Origin: Methanosphaera sp.
GTDB taxonomy: Archaea; Methanobacteriota; Methanobacteria; Methanobacteriales; Methanobacteriaceae
Assembly: GCF_022768985.1 (NCBI RefSeq)
Contig: NZ_JALEKL010000011.1
Span: forward strand, 62,001 to 126,000
Reading direction: 5' to 3'
Length of the DNA: 64,000 nt
Position numbers and translations under genes: made by a program. This document shows, one piece after another, positions 28,382-35,756 of this stretch; position 1 is the stretch's first letter, and each line of letters opens with the position of its first letter. The notes below the pieces were generated by a model. That model was given only the letters and a program-made list of their open reading frames with translations, searched no databases and was not told the DNA's origin.

Positions 28382-29767
28382 TTATAATTCGTATTGTGAT
28401 GGGTCGTGTTCTTTTACTTTTCTTCCGTAACGTTTGATACAAGTTTTTACGAATTTATCTTGATCTTCTGGTAATTGTTCGTATGTTTTTTGTGTTGAAT
28501 CAAGAGTGTCTCTTTCGAATCTTGTAAGTAAGATACGTTTTTCTTCAACTGCTTCGTTGATTAATTCACAAGCTTTAAGTGCTGCTGCACGTGATCTAAG
28601 GTAGATGTCTTCTCCTTCTGCTGTGATTGCTTCACCGATTTTGTAAGCGTTATCGTATGCGAGGATTACTCCTTGAGGGTCTCGGTATTTATCTGCTAAT
28701 ACGTATGTGTCTCTTAAGTCTTTGTTTGTACCGATTTGGGTAGCTGTGTTCATTAAAGCACATTCGTATCCGAGTGATTGTAACCATACACCAGGGGTTG
28801 CTCCACCCATTTCTTCTCTGTTGTATACAGATTCGTTACTCCATACATCACATACTGCTGCTGTTAAGTTACCCATAAGGTCTGAGTGAGCACATGTTGC
28901 TGTTTTACCTTCTGCACAGATAGGTACTGATGCAATTGATTTTACAATAGGGTTTTCGTATCCACAGTCTTTTGTAGGTCCTGTTGCTCCACATTCAATA
29001 GCTACAAGGCTTCTTGCTCCTGCAATTGCTCTTGCTACTGCTGCGATTGTGTGTGATACGTTTTTGGATGTTAATCCACCTGCAAGGAACATTGCAGTGT
29101 TTGCTTGTGCACAGTCTGTATCTCCACCAGGGGTGATGTTGTTTTTGTTTGCTATGTCAACAATTTTTGTCCACATGTATTCCATATCGATTGATCCTAA
29201 TACACCGATACCGTATAAGATTGCTCTTACATCTCCTCTTGATATACCGTAGTCTGATACTACTTTACCACCGATTGTTTCTACACATAACATGGATGCT
29301 CCGTTTTCTGCACATGCTTCGAATGATTCATCCATTGCAACGTCTAAGTCTGATCCTCTTAGACCGTTTTCTTCTTCTCTCATATCTGCTACTGTAGACA
29401 TTAAAGATACTGCTGTTCCGAATTTGTCGTGTAATTCTTCGAGTTGTTCCCATTGAACTGCTGTGGTTCTTGCGGAAGCTTCTTTACTAATGGATTGTTG
29501 CTGTACGTGTTCTTGTTCTATTTGTACTGCTGGTAATCCAATTGCTGCTGCACGTTCACATGCTGCAAATGCAATGTTTTTACATGTTGCTACTAATCCA
29601 TCTACACTTGTTTCGGATCCTTCTGCTGGTGCTACTTTGATGTTAGGAATAACTACTCCGTCACCAACAACTTGATCTAATCCCATATGTACTGGGTTTT
29701 TAGTTTGTCCGAATACCATATCGTCTACGTTTTCTGTTTCCATTTTTGTATAATATTTTCTTGACAT
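28382..29767 (-). CDS. mtaB: Methanol:corrinoid methyltransferase MtaB (copy 2)
   Basis: This is a 461-aa MtaB paralogous to copy 1. The zinc-ligand segments LCVETIGGKVVSDYG, GGDTDCAQANTAMFL and GATGPTKDCGYENP are all kept, so it should be active. It is the first gene of its own mtaB-mtaC operon and is preceded by the shared TATGTGGGTATA element and a TATA-like sequence. GTGGTGAAA precedes the ATG. Two operons in tandem allow dosage or differential control of methanol use. Confidence 0.95.
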   Translation of the reverse strand: MSRKYYTKMETENVDDMVFGQTKNPVHMGLDQVVGDGVVIPNIKVAPAEGSETSVDGLVATCKNIAFAACERAAAIGLPAVQIEQEHVQQQSISKEASARTTAVQWEQLEELHDKFGTAVSLMSTVADMREEENGLRGSDLDVAMDESFEACAENGASMLCVETIGGKVVSDYGISRGDVRAILYGIGVLGSIDMEYMWTKIVDIANKNNITPGGDTDCAQANTAMFLAGGLTSKNVSHTIAAVARAIAGARSLVAIECGATGPTKDCGYENPIVKSIASVPICAEGKTATCAHSDLMGNLTAAVCDVWSNESVYNREEMGGATPGVWLQSLGYECALMNTATQIGTNKDLRDTYVLADKYRDPQGVILAYDNAYKIGEAITAEGEDIYLRSRAAALKACELINEAVEEKRILLTRFERDTLDSTQKTYEQLPEDQDKFVKTCIKRYGRKVKEHDPSQYEL

Positions 29768-29806
29768 ATAATTTCACCACTTAAATTTAGTTTTTTTGAT
29801 AAATCT

Positions 29807-29818
29807 TATACCCACATA
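29807..29818 (-). promoter_or_regulatory. Shared element TATGTGGGTATA at mtaB copy 2
   Basis: This is the same 12-base sequence as upstream of mtaB copy 1, here 39 nt before the start. It lies about 25 nt downstream of the TATA-like stretch at 29841-29853, so it would overlap the transcription start, a good place for a repressor or activator. Confidence 0.6.
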
Positions 29819-29840
29819 GTTATTATTTTAGCCCTTTTAG

Positions 29841-29853
29841 TATATAATATAAT
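29841..29853 (-). promoter_or_regulatory. Probable TATA box of mtaB copy 2
   Basis: On the minus strand this reads ATTATATTATATA. It is the best archaeal TATA-like stretch near the gene and would place the transcription start at about 29815-29818. In such AT-rich DNA this assignment is tentative. Confidence 0.4.
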
Positions 29854-30148
29854 ACCCTATTTTTTTTAATAATTCTTTATTTTCATTAAAGTAAATTGAA
29901 AATTTATTGAAAAGTTAAGTTTAATTAACAATTTTTAAACTAAATATAATCAAATAATTTAAAATTAAACTTAATTATTTGACTTTTTTTTATTAAATTA
30001 TTTGATTTTTATTAATATTTACTAAAAATAAGCTTTTTTAAGGCTTTATTTTTAATTTTAAGAGATATTTAAAAAATCATACTTTAAAATTACTTCTTAT
30101 TTTTTAGAAAATATTGCACACTAATTTAGTATTATGTAAAACAAAATA

Positions 30149-30189
30149 ATCCAAAGGGCAAAATAATCCAAATAGAAAAATGATCCAAA
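30149..30189. repeat. Three ATCCAAA direct repeats, 17-bp period
   Basis: ATCCAAA begins at 30149, 30166 and 30183, exactly 17 bp apart, in an A-rich context. They lie between the two divergent genes, about 190-230 bp before the start at 30379. Confidence 0.5.
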
Positions 30190-30378
30190 AGGAAATTCAA
30201 AATCACAAAAAAAATATCAAAAAAAAAGTTCCATAAAATTTTCATAAAAAAATATGAAAAAAATCAGCTATAACTAAAATACATTTTATAATAAAAAAAA
30301 ATAACATGGCAAAATTTTATATAATAAAATTATATATTTTATAACATAACTTTAAAATAATTTCAAGAGGCGATAAAA

Positions 30379-30981
30379 ACGACTAAACAACCAGAAGAGG
30401 TACTTCAAGAAGTTATTGATACAATAAATCCTCTAAGAGGAGTATTACATGTAGGTGTAATAAACGATGAACTTCGTAAAGGTATCACAAAACTTGAAAT
30501 GGAAAAAGCTGGAGAACTAATTCCAGTTATAAACATGGGTGTTCATGAATCATTAAATCGTGACTATACAGTTGTAATTATAAAAAATGCTTCATTTAGA
30601 CCACCTCCAACTGCAACAGTACAACTAGTAGATAACAAAGGTAACCTATTAGGAGAAGAAATAGTAAATCCTGATCAGAAAAAGAAATATAAAGAAGAAG
30701 AAGCTAACTTCATAAATCCTGATTTTGTTCTAATTAAAGATCAATCAGAAATTGAAGAAGATCTCAAAGCTGAAAATCTTGAAAAAAATCCTACAAAACA
30801 AGCATTTGTTCTTCCACCAGTACAATTTATTGAAGTTGAAGAACTTGAAGATACATGTGATGTAGTATCAAGCAGTCCAGATCCACTGGCTGATTTATTC
30901 CTTAAAACCTACTTTGAATTTGAAGATGATCCAAAACTTGCATCAATACTAGTAGGTTTCAACGTGAAAAAAGACGAATAG
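30379..30981 (+). CDS. Unknown protein in the methanol island, apparent ACG start
   Basis: The product is not recognised. The first in-frame ATG is at 30499, but the reading frame stays open upstream and encodes a plausible protein (TKQPEEVLQEVIDTINPLRG and on). No ATG, GTG or TTG occurs between the upstream stop (30358) and 30499. AGAGGCGAT, one base from the canonical AGAGGTGAT, ends 4 nt before an ACG at 30379, so ACG is the likely start, giving 200 aa. The protein is soluble and acidic, with a proline-rich FRPPPTATVQLVDNKG segment. It lies between mtaB copy 2 and mtaA, so a role in methanol metabolism is possible. Confidence 0.5.
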   Translation, partial: TTKQPEEVLQEVIDTINPLRGVLHVGVINDELRKGITKLEMEKAGELIPVINMGVHESLNRDYTVVIIKNASFRPPPTATVQLVDNKGNLLGEEIVNPDQKKKYKEEEANFINPDFVLIKDQSEIEEDLKAENLEKNPTKQAFVLPPVQFIEVEELEDTCDVVSSSPDPLADLFLKTYFEFEDDPKLASILVGFNVKKDE

Positions 30982-31231
30982 AATATAGGTAATTGATAAT
31001 TTACCTACTTTCTTTTATTTTTTTTAATAGTTAATATATCAACTCCATAAATAATTAAATCTATTTTTAAAATTTGAAATTTAAAAACATAAACTTCCAG
31101 CAAATATGCTAATTTTAACTAAAATTCTATGAAAAAGAGTGTATAATTTCTACAAAAAAGAGTCAATAAAATTTCTAAAGAAAAATTATATTACTAAAAA
31201 TTATCCTAAAAAAAGAGTATTTATTTTTATT

Positions 31232-31279
31232 TTATCTATGGATGGTTAGAAAAAATTATCTATGGATGGTTAGAAAAAA
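31232..31279. repeat. Perfect 24-bp tandem duplication
   Basis: A 24-bp unit starting TTATCTATGGATGG and ending in six A is repeated exactly once, at 31232-31255 and 31256-31279. Read from mtaA, each unit begins with six T, so the duplication doubles the T tract after the terminator hairpin. Confidence 0.85.
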
Positions 31280-31280
31280 T

Positions 31281-31303
31281 AAGTAGAAAAGAGATTTCTA
31301 CTT
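31281..31303 (-). terminator. mtaA terminator hairpin
   Basis: AAGTAGAAA and TTTCTACTT form a perfect 9-bp stem with a 5-nt loop. On the minus strand it lies 16 bp after the mtaA stop and is followed by a run of T. Confidence 0.7.
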
Positions 31304-31319
31304 ATGAAATGAAATCTAC

Positions 31320-32333
31320 TTATATTCCGTAGTATTCGTTTCTTGCTTCAACAAATGCTTGTATGTTTGCTAAAGGTGATTTAGGTGCAATACCACAACT
31401 TGGTGCTAATACGTTTGTACCTTTTTCGAGTGCTGCTTTTACTTCAGCTTTTACTTCATCTGTTGGTTTACTGAATAATGTTTGACTTGTTGAGATGTTA
31501 CCAACCATTACAGTGTCTGCTCCGATTTGTTCTCTTAATTCTTGTGCTTCTTCCATGTCAACTGCTTCTTCTACTGAAGCTCCGCTGAAACCACAGTCGA
31601 GCATACCTTCAAGAATAGGTTTTGAGTTACCACAGATGTGGATAATACTTTCCATTTCCATTTCTGCTGATAAGTCTTCTAATGCAGGTAATGCAAATTC
31701 ATTGAAGTCGTTAGGATCTAATAATTCAGGGGATGATGTAGGGTCTGCTACACAAATTACATCTACTCCACTGTCATTAAATGCTTCTACTAATTCGATT
31801 TGTGCTTCTAAAGCTACATCTACTGCATCTTCTACAATGAAACTGTCTGTTTTTAACATTTTTACTAAGTCTTCTACTCCTAAGAGGTGACCTGTTAATG
31901 TGAAAGGACCTGCCATACCTACTACTACAGGTACTTCAGGGTATTCATTTTTTAAGATTTCGATAGCTTCTAAGATTACAGGAAGTCTTCCTTGGTTTAC
32001 GAAGTCATCAGGTACTTCTAAATCTTCTGGGTCACCGTCACCGTGTGATTTGAGTGTTGGTGTGTTTTCCATGTCACCTAAATCTACTTTACAACCGAAT
32101 GCTTCTGCTTCTGCTGTTAAATCGAAAGGAATTCTAGCACATTCTAAACCTGCTTGTTCGTGTAATGCAATACCTAATTTAGCCATTTGTTCTGCATCTG
32201 TGTGTGCTTCTGGCCAGGATACTCCAGCTGCTGGGAAAGCTTCTTCTACAGCTGCTGCTGTTGCACTTATTGCTGGTACTACGTCTACTTCTTCGCCGTT
32301 TAATGCTGCTTTTAAATTATCTATAAGATCCAT
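31320..32333 (-). CDS. mtaA: Methylcobamide:coenzyme M methyltransferase MtaA
   Basis: MtaA transfers the methyl group from methyl-MtaC to coenzyme M, giving methyl-CoM for methanogenesis. It belongs to the uroporphyrinogen decarboxylase fold. The zinc ligands are His232 and Cys234 in IIHICGNSKPI, and Cys313 in APSCGIAPKSP. The length of 337 aa is typical. The chosen ATG follows AAAGGTGA; an ATG 16 codons upstream is less likely. An inverted repeat, GAGTTAT/ATAACTC, lies about 36 nt upstream. Confidence 0.93.
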   Translation of the reverse strand: MDLIDNLKAALNGEEVDVVPAISATAAAVEEAFPAAGVSWPEAHTDAEQMAKLGIALHEQAGLECARIPFDLTAEAEAFGCKVDLGDMENTPTLKSHGDGDPEDLEVPDDFVNQGRLPVILEAIEILKNEYPEVPVVVGMAGPFTLTGHLLGVEDLVKMLKTDSFIVEDAVDVALEAQIELVEAFNDSGVDVICVADPTSSPELLDPNDFNEFALPALEDLSAEMEMESIIHICGNSKPILEGMLDCGFSGASVEEAVDMEEAQELREQIGADTVMVGNISTSQTLFSKPTDEVKAEVKAALEKGTNVLAPSCGIAPKSPLANIQAFVEARNEYYGI

Positions 32334-32368
32334 TTGTTCACCTTTTATAATAATATAATATATTATCT

Positions 32369-32390
32369 GAGTTATGTACAATTATAACTC
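32369..32390. promoter_or_regulatory. Inverted repeat upstream of mtaA
   Basis: GAGTTAT and ATAACTC are perfect 7-bp inverted arms separated by 8 bp, centred about 46 nt before the mtaA start. The dyad would suit a dimeric regulator or a leader hairpin. Confidence 0.45.
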
Positions 32391-33071
32391 AAAAATTTTC
32401 AATGTTTATATATAACATTTTTTTTTGTTTTTCAATATTTCTACAAAGACTATATTATAATAGCTTAGATAGAATTAACAAAATTGCATCATCTCTTTTT
32501 ATTATAAGGATTATAATAAAAAAATAATTACATTATTAGTTAAAAGAAATAGTTTTATTATTGTGAGTATAAGACTATTCAATTTACTACATAAATGCTT
32601 AAGCAATTTGTTATTAAATTATATTATTGTTTACATTATATTTATATATTTATACTATACTCTAACCTATAACAAATAAAAGACATAGGATGCTTATTTT
32701 AGCCTAGTATATATTTAATATAGAGTATTTTTTTAAAAAAATACATATAAATTATAAAAATTAACTATTCTATCAAATTTTACTTAATATTAAGTCTTAC
32801 CTAAATTTAATAATTAAGTTATGAATCCTTTTTTTATAAAAAAAATTTCTAAATAAAGTTTTTTTTATTAAGAAAATAATTTTTCTAATATTAATTATAT
32901 TTTATGAAAAAAAGGGTTTGAAGATTACAATAATATTTTATACCCCAAAAAAAGTCATGTACTATATTTATACTAATTTCAATTTTTATTAATAATTCAT
33001 ACTATGTTATTTTTAATATATTCAACATCTTTATATAGTATATATTCATATAAAGAAATTCTATAGAATTT

Positions 33072-33211
33072 TATCATAACCACCATAATTTTATGAAATT
33101 ATCATGGTATAATAAAAATTATCATGACATAAAACTTATTATCATTACATTTATTATTATATCATACATCTTTAAATTATATCATAACTTGCTAATTTTA
33201 TTTTATATCAT
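33072..33211 (+). repeat. Phased TATCAT array (seven copies)
   Basis: TATCAT begins at 33072, 33100, 33120, 33140, 33160, 33180 and 33206. The five middle copies are exactly 20 bp apart, close to two helical turns. Flanking bases vary, with a partial consensus TATCATNACAT. It lies about 270-410 bp upstream of the second mtaA homologue and about 70 bp upstream of its probable TATA box. Confidence 0.7.
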
Positions 33212-33278
33212 AAATAATTATACAATTAGATTTTATATTATATATCCTTAATTTTTTTATCTTTTCAAACTACTTGCT

Positions 33279-33288
33279 CTTTATATAG
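33279..33288 (+). promoter_or_regulatory. Probable TATA box of the second mtaA homologue
   Basis: The sequence around TTTATATAG is the clearest TATA-like element downstream of the TATCAT array. It would place the transcription start near 33305-33315, inside a TTAACT/AGTTAA palindrome (33305-33320), and leave a leader of about 170 nt. Confidence 0.4.
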
Positions 33289-33480
33289 AACATAGAATAT
33301 ACTATTAACTAGAAAGTTAACAGGATAGTTAGAAAAAAACATTAAATTGTTTTTAAATCCGAAATAAAGCAAGAAATGTTTTTAATTACCTAAAATAAAA
33401 ATTTTAAGCAAAAATCAAATCAATTTTAATTGTCCTGTTGAGTTTCGCTATATCTTAAAAACTTAATAGGAGAAATCAAA

Positions 33481-34620
33481 ATGGATCTAATTGAAAACTT
33501 AGAAAATGCATTCGCAGGAAAAGAAGTAGAAAAAGTACCAGCTGCAAGTATTGTATCTGTAGCATTAGTTGAAGGAATGGAAAAAAGTGGTTGTGGATTC
33601 CCAATTTCACACGTTGACCCAGAAAAAATGTTAGGCTTAGGAGAAAGTGCACACAGATATGCAGGAATTGAAAGTATTAACCTTCCATTCGATTTAGCAA
33701 TTGAATCTGAAGCACTTGGATGTGAAGTTGACCTAAGAGAAGGAAACGAACACATCCCTGAAATTACAGCATCACCATTTTTTGATGACATTACAAGTGT
33801 AGAAGTAAACGATGACTTCCTAAGTAGTGGAAGAATTCCAGTAGTTGCAAAAGCATGTGAACTTGGACGTGAAAAATATCCAGACGTACCTCTTATAGGT
33901 GGACAAATTGGACCATTCACATTACTTGGACAAGTAGTAGGTATTGAATACTTAATGAAATGTCTTGCAACAGACCCTGAAGCTGTAAAAGAAGGAACAA
34001 ATGTAATGGCTGATGCAGTAATAGAAATTGTAGAAGCATACAATGACATAGGAATACAGGGAGATTGTATGTATGAACCATCTGTAGCAGCAGACTTACT
34101 ACCACCTGAAATGTTTGATGAAATTGTATCAAGACCACTTAAACGTATATCTAAAGCTGCAGACTTCAACATAGTATTACACGTATGTGGAGATACAACA
34201 CCTATCCTTAAACATACATTAAATCTTGGCTACAACGGATTCTCATTTGAAGATTCTGTAAATGCTAAAGAAGCAAACCAAATCAAATACGACCTTAAAA
34301 GTGACACCCAACTTGTAGGAAACGTAGCAACAGACACACTCTTTAAAGGTGACCTTGAAGGAGTAAGAGCAGAAACATTTAAAGCATTAGATCGTGGAAT
34401 TGACATACTAGGTTCATCCTGTTGTGTACCACCTGGAACACCACTTAAAGCAATGGAAGCAATGGTAAAAGCAAGAGATGAATACTATGAAAAAGGTATG
34501 GATATTACCAGAGAAAGAAACGAAGAAGCACTATCCTGGGAACCAGACTACAAAGAAATGATTCCACCTGTTGCAAACTTCCACCAAATGCCAAAACTTA
34601 AAAAAACACTCAAATTATAA
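33481..34620 (+). CDS. MtaA-like methylcobamide:CoM methyltransferase homologue
   Basis: This is a divergent MtaA/MtbA/CmuA-family protein. The opening MDLIENLENAFAGKEVEKVP matches MtaA. The zinc-ligand pattern is kept: His234 and Cys236 in LHVCGDTTPIL, and Cys314 or Cys315 in GSSCCVPPGTP. It has about 40 extra C-terminal residues (MDITRERNEEALSWEPDYKE and on) that MtaA lacks. It probably methylates coenzyme M or another thiol from a corrinoid protein, but its partner is unknown. It is divergent from mtaA across the 1.1-kb spacer. AGGAGA precedes the ATG. Confidence 0.75.
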   Translation: MDLIENLENAFAGKEVEKVPAASIVSVALVEGMEKSGCGFPISHVDPEKMLGLGESAHRYAGIESINLPFDLAIESEALGCEVDLREGNEHIPEITASPFFDDITSVEVNDDFLSSGRIPVVAKACELGREKYPDVPLIGGQIGPFTLLGQVVGIEYLMKCLATDPEAVKEGTNVMADAVIEIVEAYNDIGIQGDCMYEPSVAADLLPPEMFDEIVSRPLKRISKAADFNIVLHVCGDTTPILKHTLNLGYNGFSFEDSVNAKEANQIKYDLKSDTQLVGNVATDTLFKGDLEGVRAETFKALDRGIDILGSSCCVPPGTPLKAMEAMVKARDEYYEKGMDITRERNEEALSWEPDYKEMIPPVANFHQMPKLKKTLKL

Positions 34621-34934
34621 AATAATCTCACATAATTAAAAAAGGGAAGAAAACCTCAAATAGTTAGTAAAATTCTAAAAAAAGGGAAAAAGTTTAAAAC
34701 TGGGGGAAAATAACCTCTCCCCCATTATTTTAGGCAATTAAAAACAAAAATTTTATACCATATATATTAAACACATCTATATATAATAAAATCTGTATCT
34801 GTAATATAACAGGAAATCTATCTGTAAATAAAAAAAAGTTGTAATCTATATAAAATAAATCTTAAAATTAGGGGAATTTATATCTTTTTAAAATAGTTAT
34901 AAAAATGTAAACTATTAAATAATCCTAAGATAGT
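34621..34934. other. Convergent spacer
   Basis: No gene is seen. It holds the GC-rich hairpin listed separately, and AT-rich sequence between the ends of the mtaA homologue and the regulator operon. Confidence 0.3.
34701..34724 (+). terminator. GC-rich terminator hairpin of the mtaA homologue
   Basis: TGGGGGA and TCCCCCA form a perfect 7-bp stem with a 10-nt loop, followed by TTATTTTA. G/C runs like this are rare in this genome, so the structure is unlikely to be chance. Confidence 0.65.
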
Positions 34935-35756
34935 TTACATTAATAACTTAAATTTTTTTGTATAACAATCAAATATATTATCTATTTTTTTGAAATAATT
35001 TTCATCATCTGATATTAACATTGTTGCATCATCATATGAATCATCCATATAAAATAGTGATAATGAATAAAACTTATCAGTTGCAGTTAAAAACATGTTA
35101 ATTTCATTGTCATAATCAATCCATACTCTTACATATCCATCCTCACAAGCCTTGAGAAAATCATCTGCAATATCACTTTCAACTATTGCATCATACACTA
35201 TTTTTGATGTTATAAGATCCATCAGTCCATTATTTTCATAGATTGCATCAAGAAATGTTTCAAGATGGAACAATGAAAATATTGGAAGAACAACTCTAAA
35301 TCTACTTGCTGATCCACAACGTCTTAGAAGTGTATTCATTGGCTTATTATATACAAGACCTGATGATTTTACAAGTTCTGCATTTTTCCATATGTTAATG
35401 TTTCGAATAAATCTAAATGGTATATTTACAAGAGAATGTGTTTCCCAGAATTCCTCATGTTTTGATACACAAAAGAAGTTTTCAAAGAATTGATTTGTAT
35501 TACGTATTACAAGATTTCCCACAGATGTTAGAGAATACTTTTTAGCCTTTTTTTGCACAAATTTTGCTTCTTCAAGTTCTTTTAGTGTACGCAGTAGATT
35601 AGTTTTCTGAATATTTAGTTTTTCATTAAGTTCCTCTGATGTTTTATCTCCACGCATTAGTGCATAGAGTATTTCAAGTCTTAACTCTGATCTACATACA
35701 TAATCTATATGATCATAGGAATCTGAAATTAAATTTTCAATATTTTCAAATGACAC
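34935..35756 (-). CDS. ArsR-like HTH regulator with FilR1-type domain (downstream gene)
   Basis: An N-terminal winged helix (RLEILYALMRGDKTSEELNE, then NLLRTLKELEEAKFVQKKAK) is followed by a domain of about 180 residues resembling the FilR1/DUF1724 domain of methanogen regulators. Methanosarcina Msr proteins of this family control methanol methyltransferase genes. The start is GTG, immediately after the TAG stop of the upstream gene, with GGGTGAT in the end of that gene acting as ribosome-binding site. The two proteins are thus translationally linked. Control of the mta genes is inferred from location and family. Confidence 0.7.
   Translation of the reverse strand: MSFENIENLISDSYDHIDYVCRSELRLEILYALMRGDKTSEELNEKLNIQKTNLLRTLKELEEAKFVQKKAKKYSLTSVGNLVIRNTNQFFENFFCVSKHEEFWETHSLVNIPFRFIRNINIWKNAELVKSSGLVYNKPMNTLLRRCGSASRFRVVLPIFSLFHLETFLDAIYENNGLMDLITSKIVYDAIVESDIADDFLKACEDGYVRVWIDYDNEINMFLTATDKFYSLSLFYMDDSYDDATMLISDDENYFKKIDNIFDCYTKKFKLLM

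Larger units (their letters stand above)
29768..30378. other. Divergent regulatory region of mtaB copy 2
   Basis: No gene is seen in this spacer of about 610 bp. From left to right it holds the shared TATGTGGGTAT element, a TATA-like stretch, a long AT-only section, a block resembling the region upstream of mtaB copy 1 (30101-30156), three ATCCAAA direct repeats, and TATA-like sequence before the plus-strand gene at 30379. Confidence 0.45.
30982..31319. other. Convergent spacer with tandem repeat and terminator
   Basis: No gene is seen. The stretch holds the 3' end of the unknown gene, repeated AAAAAAGAGT-type sequences, the 24-bp tandem duplication at 31232-31279 and the mtaA terminator hairpin. 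Confidence 0.4.
32334..33480. other. 1.1-kb divergent regulatory spacer between mtaA genes
   Basis: No convincing gene is seen in this very AT-rich stretch, the longest spacer in the window. It holds an inverted repeat near mtaA, a TATCAT array with 20-bp period (33072-33211), a TATA-like sequence at 33279-33288 and palindromes in the presumed leader of the second mtaA homologue. Confidence 0.5.

Noticed and set aside
24690-29700. Long plus-strand open frames opposite mtaB, mtaC and mapA
   Set aside because: They are antisense shadows caused by the codon use of highly expressed genes. They have no ribosome-binding sites, and the minus-strand products are clear full-length enzymes.
32401-33060. 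A decayed gene in the 1.1-kb spacer
   Set aside because: No stretch encodes recognisable protein segments in any frame and stop codons are dense. It looks like regulatory or neutral AT-rich DNA.
33072-33211. The TATCAT array as a CRISPR array
   Set aside because: Only six bases repeat and the period is 20 bp. CRISPR repeats are longer with 30-40 bp spacers, and no cas genes are present.
33426-34172. A 248-codon minus-strand open frame opposite the second mtaA homologue
   Set aside because: Its sequence is serine-rich as expected for an antisense frame and lies wholly within a well-supported plus-strand gene.
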